NCBI GenBank assembly: GCA_950022655.1
Contig: OX465583.1
Location: forward strand, 69,885,152-69,949,151
Length of the DNA stretch: 64,000 nucleotides
Source of the DNA: Alentia gelatinosa
Taxonomy: Eukaryota > Annelida > Polychaeta > Phyllodocida > Polynoidae
Direction of reading: 5' to 3'
Part shown: piece by piece, positions 22,840-33,200 of the stretch
Numbering within the stretch: position 1 is the stretch's first letter
Layout: every line of letters starts with the position of its first letter
Position numbers and translations under genes: made by a program
The notes under the pieces: generated by a model
Database searches by the model: none
What the model saw: the letters and a program-made list of their open reading frames with translations, nothing else
What the model was told of the DNA's origin: nothing

Positions 22840-23375
22840 GGCGTGCGGCAGGCGTGACGGCGGTCGGCGTTACGGTGGTCGGCGTGACAGTGATCGGCGT
22901 GACAGCGGTCGGCGTGACACTGACGGCCTTCACCTCTCCAATCCCCACGAGCACAACAAGCCGTGGCGGAGGCGTGGCGCCGTCCTCCATCCTACACGCT
23001 CCTGCAGCAGTCTGTGCACGCCGCGCGGAGATACTCCGAGCTGCTCGTTAATACACGGGGAGCGGCTCACAGTTGGCGACGTGACCCGCGGAGGGGCGGG
23101 TGGGGGCCGTCTACCTCCCTCTCCGTCCGGCGTCGTCCCGGGTGTGGTCCCGGCTGTGGCGGGGTGTCGGGCGGGCAGCGCGGCCGTCTGTCCCCGGGTG
23201 TGTCGGCCGAGCAGCTCACAGTGCCGGGAGTACGGTGAGCAGCTCACTGAGTACTGCGCGCAGTGGTCGTGGTGGTGAGGACTGGAGATTGATCGCACGC
23301 TCGTCAGACCTCCGCCGTCTGCTACTGCTACTGCTGCCAGCACCGTCTCCCACCCCCACCAGACGGCCGCTGCTT
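22840..23375. promoter_or_regulatory. GC- and CpG-rich block, possible promoter island
   Basis: The GC content rises sharply and CpG is frequent (GCGTGACGGCGGTCGGCG, CGTCGTCCCGGG). Both strands have long open frames, as expected of GC-rich DNA, but none shows a recognisable domain. It could be the island of a gene whose exons I could not find, or GC-rich repeat DNA. Confidence 0.3.
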
Positions 23376-23652
23376 TAACGCCCTCCCGCCCGCCGCCCGC
23401 CGCCCACCGCCCGCCGCCCGCCGCCCGCCGCCCGCTGCTTTAACGCCCTCCCGCCCGCCGCCCTCCGCCCTCCGCCCGCCGCCCGCCGCCCGCTGCTTTA
23501 ACGCCCTCCCGCCCGCCGCCCGCCGCCCTCCGCCCGCCGCCCGCCGCCCGCTGCTTTAACGCCCTCCCGCCCGCCGCCCGCCGCCCTCCGCCCGCCGCCC
23601 GCCGCCCGCCGCCCGCCGCCCGCCGCCCGCCGCCCGCCGCCCGCCGCCCTCC
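23376..23652. repeat. (CCGCCCG)n GC-rich minisatellite with CTGCTTTAACGCCCTC units
   Basis: CCGCCCG repeats are punctuated by GCTGCTTTAACGCCCTCCCG four times, at about 23367, 23428, 23490 and 23547. This gives a second period of about 60 bp. Confidence 0.9.
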
Positions 23653-23659
23653 CTCCCTT

Positions 23660-23734
23660 CTTGCTCCCTGCCTCCCTGCTTCCCTGCCTGCCTCCCTGCC
23701 TGCCTCCCTGCCTGCCTCCCTGCCTGCCTCCTTG

Positions 23735-23768
<34 letters not shown>

Positions 23769-23929
23769 TCCCTGTCTACCTGCCTGCCTGCCTCCCTGCC
23801 TCCCTGCCCCCCCCCCCCCTGCCTCCCTGTCTACCTGCCTGCCTGCCTGCCTGCCTCCCTGTCTCCCTGCTTCCCTGCCTGCCTGCCTGCCTCCTTGCCT
23901 GCCTGCCTGCCTGCCTGCCTGCCTACCTA

Positions 23930-23965
<36 letters not shown>

Positions 23966-23992
23966 CCTGCCTCCCTCCCTCCCTCCCCTGCT
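23660..23992. repeat. (CCTG/CCTC)n tetranucleotide tract
   Basis: About 330 bp of CTGC/CTCC tetranucleotides with an internal run of about 13 C near 23808. Pro-Cys-Leu and Gly-Arg-Gln open frames on the two strands are artefacts. Confidence 0.93.
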
Positions 23993-24547
23993 CTAACACC
24001 AAGCAGCCCGCCCGCCACCCTAAGGCCCGCCCGCCTTCCAACCACCCGCCCACCCTTAACTAGAACACCCGCCCACCCGCCCGCCCGTCAGGTGGCACTA
24101 CTGTCGCTGCTCCCCCTGTCGGCTTCTGTCTACAAATCGCTGTTACTGACATTGTCTATATCGGGCTGGCCGCTGAAGAGGAGGGGGTACGGGCGGGGTG
24201 GGGTGGGGTAAAGGTGGGGGGTGGGGGTAAAGGTGAGGGTGGGGGTAAAGGCGGAGTGGGGATGGTGGAGTGCGGGGTTGGGGGTAGAAGAGAGACGGCC
24301 CTGAATCGTGTCCTCGGGGACTCCCGGGTAGTCACATTGACAGGGAATAGTAACTGATATCGGAATCAGGATGGTAATAGGTGCGCTCTTGTTTGGTGGC
24401 GGTCATTCACGCCTTGTTGTTGATTTTTGTGTGTGCAAACAGTTTTCATTTCTCCTCGGTAAACATCATGTGAATTTTAGAGATTGGCTTATATATCTAG
24501 CTGTTTCAGATTTCCGTACATAGATTCATATTTTATTGATTGCTATT

Positions 24548-24775
24548 CTGACCATGCCCAATCACTTGAGACCGAAATAGCTCTGTGACCCACTGGTGCT
24601 TGATATATTTGGATCCTAGACTCAGATGCAGAATTGGAAAGTTCACTGGGTGCAAGTGGGTTACAGAAAGCTATCCATAGACTAATGTATAACCCAAACC
24701 TTTAAATTCTTATCAATTTATAGTCGCATGCTCATTCATCAATGATGAACATCCTATTTGCTTCTAGTTTTGATT
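24548..24775 (-). repeat. Approx. 400-bp dispersed repeat, partial reverse copy
   Basis: It matches the first half of the 8925-9318 element in reverse: GACCATGCCCAATCACTTGA at one end and GCATGCTCATTCATC...GATGAACAT at the other. Confidence 0.75.
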
Positions 24776-25009
24776 AGGTGGTAGAGAGTTTTGATAATGA
24801 GTAATAATTGGTAAGTATAATGGCCTCGCTCTTCTATCACGCCCTTTTGATTTCTCTAAATACAAATAAGTTCTAACTTACATTTGTTTGATCTTCTAAA
24901 TATTATGTCATTGATAACTTGTATACATCAACATACATGATGATATGTAATGATGATGGTATAGTAATAACTAGGCCAGACGTTTTAAGTGAAAACAGAA
25001 TATAAAGCC

Positions 25010-25288
25010 CAGCGTCCACCTACTACGACATGGCTCCGATATGGTCTACGATGCACCCCCGGATAAAAAATCAAAATCGCGTTGGAAGGTGACCTAATAT
25101 CAGGGCAGTTGACCACGTTTCTTCGATTAGGCACAGAAAAAAACCCCTTACGATGTGTGGTGGATTGACATATCTAGACATATGTCTACAATTTTGCACC
25201 TTCCCAATATGTCTCCGATATTTGCTTTTTGTATCGGTGCCATATCAGTAGGTCTAAATTTCTATTGTAGTAGGTGGATGCTGGGCCT
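25010..25288. repeat. Approx. 274-bp MITE with GGCGTCCACCTACTA ends, copy 2
   Basis: Reverse orientation relative to 21322-21596. It starts AGCCCAGCGTCCACCTACTA and ends GTAGGTGGATGCTGGGCCT. Confidence 0.85.
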
Positions 25289-25309
25289 ACGAAAACAAGT
25301 AAATACCCA

Positions 25310-25465
25310 TAGGTAAGCGGACACCCCACGTTAACAGACACCTTTGCTCGGAACGGTTCCCTCTATTAGATGTTTATTTTAACCTCGCGTAAGCAGACAC
25401 CCCATGTAAGCAGACACTTTGGTCCAGAACGGGGGGTGTCCGCTTACGCGGGGTTCTACTGTATT
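25310..25465. repeat. Dispersed repeat with GTCCGCTTACGCGGGGTTCTACTGTA end
   Basis: It contains inverted words AAGCGGACACCCC and GGGGTGTCCGCTTA and shares text with 10540-10700 in the other orientation. It is consistent with a DNA-transposon remnant. Confidence 0.55.
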
Positions 25466-26224
25466 ACACCATGAGAATTACTTGTCGTGATGACGTAATT
25501 TCAGCAAATTTCACTCTCCAATCGTTGATGCTAGTGAGCGATAATAAGGGTTTATTGCAGGGTAACAAACTATCACGCTACACCGGTCTATTGTTCAGAA
25601 ATCATATGCCTTACTAGCAGAATAATCTGGATTAGTATGTAACACGAACACTTATAAGGATTTTATCTCTCTAACAAAAAGGAAATCACTCGAGCTTCTT
25701 GAACTGTCCCAGTTCGTAAACCATTGATCTATTGTCTCGTTATGTTTCGCCTTTAATCTGGACTATATTGTATTGTCTGATGATGCATCGTAGACTCTAT
25801 TTTGTCAATGTGTGATCTTCGGAATCCCTTTGTATAGGACCCACCAGAATACTCTATGTTTAGGATTATAACGACACTACTTCAATGACATTACATGAAC
25901 TCTGTAATGTACAATTTTCATACTGTTACATCTAAGTTGTAAAACTGGGGTTATCACTATTTTAGCACCCTGAGAACCCTGAGAATCCTTTCAAGTACTA
26001 TAGAGGAAATCAAAAGTCATCATACTCCACGAGTTTGATGCATAGTGAATATCACGTAGCATTCAAATGAGTTGAAGAACAACGAATTTGACAAAAACGA
26101 GTTGCTTTCTGTATTCATCTTACCCTTGTACAAACTAAAATAAAAGACAACACACAAGATATAGACCATGTAGCAATACTCGTAGGTTCATGGAGAGCGA
26201 GTTCTCCTAAATTCAAGAATCGCT

Positions 26225-26832
26225 GCCTATAACCGTCTTGTGTAAACGCCGGGTAAGTCATCAGGTGGTGCTAAATTCAAGAATTGCCGCCTATAATCGT
26301 CTAGTGTAAACGCCGGGTAAGTCATCAGGTGGTGCTAAATTCAAGAATCGCTGCCTATAACCGTCTTGTGTAAATGCCGGGTAAGTCATCAGGTGGTGCT
26401 AAATTCAAGAATCGCCGCCTATAATCGTCTTGTGTAAACGCTGGGTAAGTCATCAGGTGGTGCTAAATTCAAGAATCGCAGCCTATAATCGTCTTGTGTA
26501 AATGCCGGGTAAGTCATCAAGTGGTGCTAAATTCAAGAATCGCAGCCTATAATTGTCTAGTGTAAACGCCGGGTAAGTCATCAGGTGGTGCTAAATTCAA
26601 GAATCGCTGCCTATAATCGTCTTGTGTAAACGCCGGGTAAGTCATCAGGTGGTGCTAAATTCAAGAATCGCCGCCTATAATCGTCTTGTGTAAACGCCGG
26701 GTAAGTCATCAGGTGGTGCTAAACTCAAGAATCGCCGCCTATAATTGTCTAGTGTAAACGCCGGGTAAGTCATCAGGTGGTGCTAAACTCAAGAATCGCC
26801 GCCTATAATTGTCTAGTGTAAACGCCGGGTAT
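26225..26832. repeat. 64-bp tandem array, about 9.5 copies
   Basis: The unit contains GGGTAAGTCATCAGGTGGTG, CTAAATTCAAGAATCGC and CGCCTATAATCGTC. GGGTAA starts at 26251, 26315 and 26379, giving an exact 64-bp period. Substitutions such as CGTCTTGTG/CGTCTAGTG separate subtypes. No coding signature is seen. Confidence 0.93.
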
Positions 26833-27119
26833 CGCGAGTAGTATAGACAAAGTGAGACAGAGGTCTTGTTCATGCCTCTTGTAGTGAGGCCAGCGTGAGG
26901 AGGAGTATGAGCTTTCCTCTGAAACCACGTGACGAGAGTGAAGATCAACGATTATCTACCATGAGATTTGAATAATGCTTTATTAATGTGAAGTGACCAA
27001 ATCCACAATTCGTATATATAAATAATTATAATTGGCTATATTCATGATACGAGCTAGCTAACTCCCGGAAACAACATGGACGATTCTACAAAACAAGACT
27101 ATAATTACTATCAAATAAC

Positions 27120-27230
27120 TGCCTAATCCACAGTCACCTATCACGGGCATTCGCTGCCGGGGATGAAGGAGAAGAGTGGCTGCAATGGGACTTGAACCCA
27201 CAAAGTCCTTAGCTACGAGAATGAAAAATT
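27120..27230 (-). repeat. tRNA-derived SINE fragment
   Basis: On the minus strand GTGGGTTCAAGTCCCATTG is a good polymerase III B box. It is followed by GCAGCCACTCTTCTCCTTCA, which recurs in the SINE at 36117-36335. The A-box part is not recognisable. Confidence 0.5.
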
Positions 27231-28310
27231 GAATTTCATATCAATAATTAGAATAATATATTTGGAAGATAGCCTGGAATGAGAGGATCACAAATATACT
27301 CGAATTTTAAAAATCGACCAAGTAGTTAAAGAACTATGGAGGAAAGTGTAGTCAAATTAAGATTGAATTTGAACTCAAGTACATGTATACATATAGAAAA
27401 CAGTAGATGGCATGGCACCACATAATGATTAGCACAGATGAAAAGATTTATTACAATAACTCTCTAGATATTGATGATAGCTATATGGTATTCAGCATAC
27501 AGGGATATTTTCACATGCTGAATCCAATGGAGATATTTATTTTCATGTATATTGATGATGTCATAGCTAATTTGCATATTAATCGGGAAATCTGTAATAA
27601 TAATGCATAGATTTTGCAAAAAAAACCACTTAAATAATACTCCTCTTTGATCTAGATCATCTCATATAAGGCGAAGTATATCTTTGACTGGAAAATAGGA
27701 ATTTGGACAGCTAATTTGCTAAATTTATCTTGAACCTGAAGTCTTCAGATGGCTCAGAGAATTAATAAATTCAGTTTTCCAGTGTAGTTATTTCAAGATG
27801 CTGACCTTTTACATCCATCAAACTATGGCATATCATACATCAAATTAATCCTCTTTGTATGCTCTTTGTAATGGCATAGGCATGAAATTGATTGATTCAT
27901 TCATTTTTATGTGAAGAGCATTTCTTTTATTTAAATTGGTGCTTGATCAAGTTGTTCTGGTCATAGACATTTCGTGCTAGCACTAAAGTGAAGCCCAAAG
28001 TGTCCTCTGATTGGCTGAAATAGTGCTTTGCCTCCTAAAGTATCAGAAGAACTCAGCAAATGGATGGATTCAACACTGTGCCTGACAGAGCAGTGGCCAT
28101 GGAGCAGGGTATAGGCCAAGGACAATCATTCTTAGATAAAGTCACAAATTAAAAAAAGATAAACGACCTTTACTCTCATATCTATATTCACAGGAAAGCC
28201 CTGAATCTCAGCTTTCGGCAGGTGTATTTTGATAGTAGATGTGATAAACGGCCGCTTGTTGGGAACCATTTGAAGAACAATTTATTACACTGATTGACAG
28301 CCCGCCCGCG
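27231..28310. other. AT-rich stretch, no gene recognised
   Basis: A 67-codon plus-strand frame at 27407-27610 is AT-rich and contains MYIDDV. That resembles the reverse transcriptase motif only by chance, as no other RT motif surrounds it. Confidence 0.4.
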
Positions 28311-28317
28311 TTGCTAA

Positions 28318-28372
28318 AGTCCTAGAACCTTGAGATTACAAGTCCAGTTCCTGAACCACTGAGCTAACACTT
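28318..28372 (-). repeat. tRNA-like remnant (possible SINE head)
   Basis: On the minus strand TTAGCTCAGTGGTTCAGGA matches a polymerase III A box. It is followed by an anticodon-arm-like ACTGGACTTGTAATCTCAAG. The T arm (GGTTCTAGGACTTTAG) no longer pairs, so this is not a functional tRNA gene. Confidence 0.4.
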
Positions 28373-29850
28373 CAACCCATAAATAGTACATGTACTAATA
28401 AATAATCTCATAGATTTGATTAAAAAAACTTTTTCTGGGTGCTAAAGCAAGGTGTACCCCTCCCACCGCCAGACTAACACCAATAATGTCCACTGCTTTC
28501 AACCTTTAAAGGTGAAAAGAGACATCCTATACATATCATGACAGTAACATGGGGAGGGAGTTGAGGCTGCACCTGTACCATTGGCAGGTAAATGGACCGC
28601 CATCTTCTGACATGAAATACAAGCTGTTCATGTCAAACCATGTAACATGGAGTTTATTGTGCATCTTAGAGAACCATGAACAGGTAAATGCAAGTCTGTG
28701 ATATCATCCCCACTAAGTATTTTCTTACAATACTCCATGGGCGTTGAGTACGAGTTCCCTATATTAAGTCTATCTATCAGAAATAATACTAGGGGTGTGA
28801 AACAAACCAAAGAAAGAATATTAAAAGTAGCTTTGTTGTGAATATTAAAATGAAGACACCAACAATACTTTGAAGGGTGGGTGATTTATTTGCACAATGG
28901 GATGAACCTCCCTTACCATGTTACAACCATGACAAGATAGACATGTCTGAATAAAGTGCGTTTATAAATACGCTATGAATTCGCACCATTCGGGAGATTT
29001 TACGATTATATCATGTCAATGGATATATTTTAGATCTCAAGGAATAGGATGATTTTCCCATGGGCCAAGTATCCCTATATTGCCGCTTTTTCGCCACCAT
29101 GGTTTTCTTATAATGCTAATTTGAATCTATGAATTGGTATTCAGTTCCTTTAGAATATATCAAGTCTACGCCACAATATGTTCAAGATATTGATGAGAGT
29201 AATTTCCTAGTTCACACATAAATACACCAATACACTCATTGACGCTTGTATGTTACTACACGTTAACCCTTTGGTAGTTTACGGCCGCCTGTCCACAAAA
29301 CCATCGATTATTGTGTATTTATACAATATATTCCGGCATGTTATTACTATTAACATATAAAGTAGATCAGCAGATAATACATTTATTCGTCAGATGTATT
29401 TACACCAAGATAGTTGGAATCATATTCTACTGCAGACAGAGAGGACTGCTTATAAATTAATATACATATACATATACATTCAAGTACTCCCCTTGGGTAA
29501 AGCCAAGTTAACATAACTTTTACACTAATATCATGTATGTTTTATGTCTGTCAGCAGTCAGAGTCAACGATGGACATAAATTAACATAAATTAACTCTCA
29601 TTAATAATCCTCATAACAGTTAGGATACTACAGATTACTGTCGCTGAGTCATTATCACAACAAAAAACATCCACTTCCAACTAATGCTGATGTCTATAAT
29701 GGGCTGTAGGTGCACCCCTCTCATAAGATCTCACACTCTTAAAGTGGTGTTCTGTACAAGGTTCTCACTACGCTCTATGGGAGAAGAATTCTTAACCATC
29801 TAAGCTTAGAGCCTTGAGAATCCACTTGCACACATTATTCCCGCGAGGTA
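28373..29850. other. Intergenic, hairpin-MITE fragments, no gene recognised
   Basis: A decayed GACAGGCGGCCGT-family fragment lies at about 29200-29330. Pieces at 29720-29830 are inverted relatives of 29850-30020. No exon is evident. Confidence 0.4.
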
Positions 29851-30115
29851 GCATCATTGAGGTTATAGGAATCTTTGGGTTGCATTGATGTACATCCTAA
29901 GCACGGGAGGCAGGCCAGTGGATTCTCCAGGCTCTAAGCCTAGTTCGTTAAGGATTCTTCTCCTATAGAGCAGTGTGAGAGTACAGAATACCACTTAGAG
30001 AGTGTGAGATCTTATGAGAGGGGTGGTAAAAGAGGAAAACAAAACGATTGTCGGTAATGTGGTATATAAACTTGTAAAACTGGGACATCGGGTGCAACTG
30101 TGTGATGTGAATTGT

Positions 30116-30217
30116 TTATGTCCGTTTAAGATAGAATGCTTTCCCCATGGAGTGAAATTCCCTTTCGTAGATATTGTATTCCTCCGCCATTTGTTTGCGC
30201 AGCGCCGCTTGACGAAC
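30116..30217 (-). CDS. CFAP141-like terminal exon
   Basis: An acceptor with a long pyrimidine run (TTTTTTTCTGTTACAG) precedes 30217, and the exon ends at TAA (30116-30118). It encodes 33 residues beginning VRQAALRKQMAEEY and ending GKAFYLKRT, the most diagnostic part for the family. Confidence 0.7.
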   Translation of the reverse strand, partial: VRQAALRKQMAEEYNIYEREFHSMGKAFYLKRT

Positions 30218-33200
30218 CTGTAACAGAAAAAAAAGTGTTATTAAAACACTATAGAGAAAATACAGGGTTATTAAAACACTATACAGAAAATAAGTGTTAT
30301 TAACAAACTATACAGAAAATACAGTGTTATTAAGACACTATACAGAAAATACAGTTTTATTAAGACACTATACAGAAAATAGAGTGTTATTAAGACACTA
30401 TACAGAAAATAGAGTGTTATTAAGACACTATACAGAAAATAGAGTGTTATTAAGACACTATACAGAAAACACAGTGCTATTAAGTGTTATATTCCAAATT
30501 ATCCATATGTGAAACATACATGCACTATCTCTTGGCCTAACTTATTATGCTTCCTCTACATAATAGGCCGCTAGAGGCGACCCTTGTTTATGATTAACAC
30601 GGTCTTGATGTACTCTCATCGGTCCGACTAGAGACTCTTAGCACATTGCAGCAACACCAGCAATAAAGCTTGTAATGAGACAAAGCCTTGGATTGATTGA
30701 TTCAGCTTATTATTCACACCTGATAGTAACACTGGTGGAGAACCCCTAAGACAACAAGTACCATCTCCCACAAGCACACACCCATCATCTAGCGACAACC
30801 ATGCCAGACTTGGACTGTCGACGGCCGAGCAGAAAAGGTGAAAACATTATACAGAGCCCCCGAATTGGCTTTATGCCTAGTTTACAGCAATGTTGATCAC
30901 AGAATCATGAACCTTGCATCACCGACCGATCATTCTGCATTGTACATAAAATACTAATAAGTGTAAAAGAAAAGGGGAAAAAATCAGACCTGTTCTGATT
31001 TATTCCATGTAAGGCCTCTTGTGTTAGTCATTGCATAGACAATAACCAATGGTTTTGCAGACAGGTGGCCGTAAACCACGCGGGCTGGCGTGTAGTAATA
31101 CTCGAGTGCTAGCGACTATATTACAACGTCAACCCGAGTGGTTTACATAGCCTCCTGTCTACAATACCACTGTATGTTGTATTCATTATCCATCTTTGCG
31201 AGAAAATCTAACGCATTAAATGTCATATTATAGGGTCGACAATAGGGACTATTTCTTTGCTATACAGTGCAAAGGGATTTTTTTCCATATACCATGGCTT
31301 TGAGGCTGTATCCCGCAAGTTTGAATCTGTATACCACAGTTATGGTATATGACAGGTTTCATATAATGGGTCGTGGTTTACTGAGTCCCTATACATTTTC
31401 AATGGGGACTTTGTATAAGATTACCTACTATATATAAAAAGGCACAATTTCGAGAGGATGTGCTTGGAGTTGCTCCCCCACATAAAAACAGACATAACTA
31501 GACCTGTCAATGGAGATTGAACTACCATGAGAATGAGATTCCAGGGTGCAGAAAAATCTAAACCTGCTGTTCTTTTTTGTAGTTCTTCACTCAGATCTGC
31601 TTTTTCTCTTATGATTTTTTCCTAGCCACTTTGAAAACAAAATTTAGTGCTGTAGTTTGCAAATCTCATTACCCTGAGACCAGCCTTCAACAGCCTCCGC
31701 CATTTAAAGATGGCGCAAGTTCTGCTGGTTCCTAAATCACGCTGAAAGTGTACACTATAAGTCTATCATAGTATATTATATACCTATGCACAAAGTCAGA
31801 GTAAATACATACTGCTCCTAGGGGTACAGTTATCATACACAGAATGCACTGTATGCCGTGATTCTTTGTACCGGTGCCTTTGGGTATCGACAGACTGCAC
31901 CCTTTGACTAACAGACTGCATCCTTTGAACCTTACCTGCATGCTTTGGCTGACAGAATGCACGCTTTGACGAAATACTGATCGCTTCACTTCGCGAGTTC
32001 TGAGGCTTCGTACAGAAACCATGGAGCGAGTTCGTGTGAAAATACATCAAACATCGAGGTGGAATACGATAACGAACCACATGATACACTTTAGATAACT
32101 TAGATATGCGAGAAATATCGATTTCGATACGTTCACGGGCCGAGCGGGCGACTCGTCGATGTCAAGAAATAGCGGAGACACTGCACCGCTCGAGTATCGC
32201 TGTCCGACGGCATGATCGAGCGTAGCAGGATGACTGTGCGTTAATTCATGCAGCGCTATAATGTATTCGCGGCTGCGCGGTGACCACTTCCGGTAATCAA
32301 CATCCGGCAAGTCTGCTGGCGTACACATCGTGTTTGAGTGTTGTGCCAAGTCACTTCTACGTCAAATTACGGTCAGTTTTAGCGAATTAAAACCGAATTA
32401 AGGTATATAATAATATGAAACCATAGTGATGGTGCCAGTACGGGGTAGATTTACTCGTTGTTCCGGCTCGTTCAGAACGAATTTCTCCGAAACAACTCAT
32501 AAATCTAACCCGTACTGTCACCATAACTATGGTTTCACATATTATTATATACCTATGCACTAAGTCAGTGTAAATACACATTGCTGCTAGGGGTATAGTT
32601 ATCGTACACAGATTGCACTGTACGCCGTGAAACTATGTACAGGTGCCTTTGGATTAAAGAAGAAACCAACAAGGTTTGGTCAAAGTCGTCGTTCTCCACG
32701 AGTTTGATGCGGAGTGATATGAACGAGGCGACAGCCGAGTGAATATCATGTAGCATTCAAACGAGTTGCAGAATGACTTCTTTGACCAAAACGAGTTGCT
32801 TTCTGTATTTATCTCACCCCTATACATATGAAAAGAATGGATGACACACAGGATTTAGACCATGGAGAACGGACCACAATACTCGTAGGGGCATGGAGAA
32901 CGAGTTCCCAATGTTAAGCCTATGGGCATTTATTCCAGGGGTGAGATAAACCTACAGACTGCATGCTTTGGCTGACAGACTGCATCCTTTGAACCTTACC
33001 TGCACGCTTTGGCTGACAGACTGCACCCTTTGAAGAAATAACGCAATCTGATTGGCCGAGAGGCCGGCAACAGAATTCTAGGTGCCAGATTCAAAAATGG
33101 CGGTTCCCTTCACTTGGCGAGTTGTGAGGCTTCGTACAGAAACCACGGAGCGAGTTTGTGCGAAAATACATCAAACTTCGAGGTGAAATACGATAACGAA

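Noticed and set aside
23556..24211. Long Gly-Arg-Gln and Pro-Cys-Leu open frames
   Set aside because: Translation of the CCGCCCG and CCTG simple repeats.
27407..27610. Frame containing MYIDDV, reminiscent of reverse transcriptase
   Set aside because: No other RT motif is nearby and the composition is simply AT-rich.
28318..28372. tRNA gene with A-box-like sequence
   Set aside because: The T arm and acceptor stem cannot be formed; kept only as a tRNA-like remnant.
32047..32349. 100-codon minus-strand frame
   Set aside because: It lies in a duplicated composite repeat; the second copy at 33170-33480 does not keep the frame.
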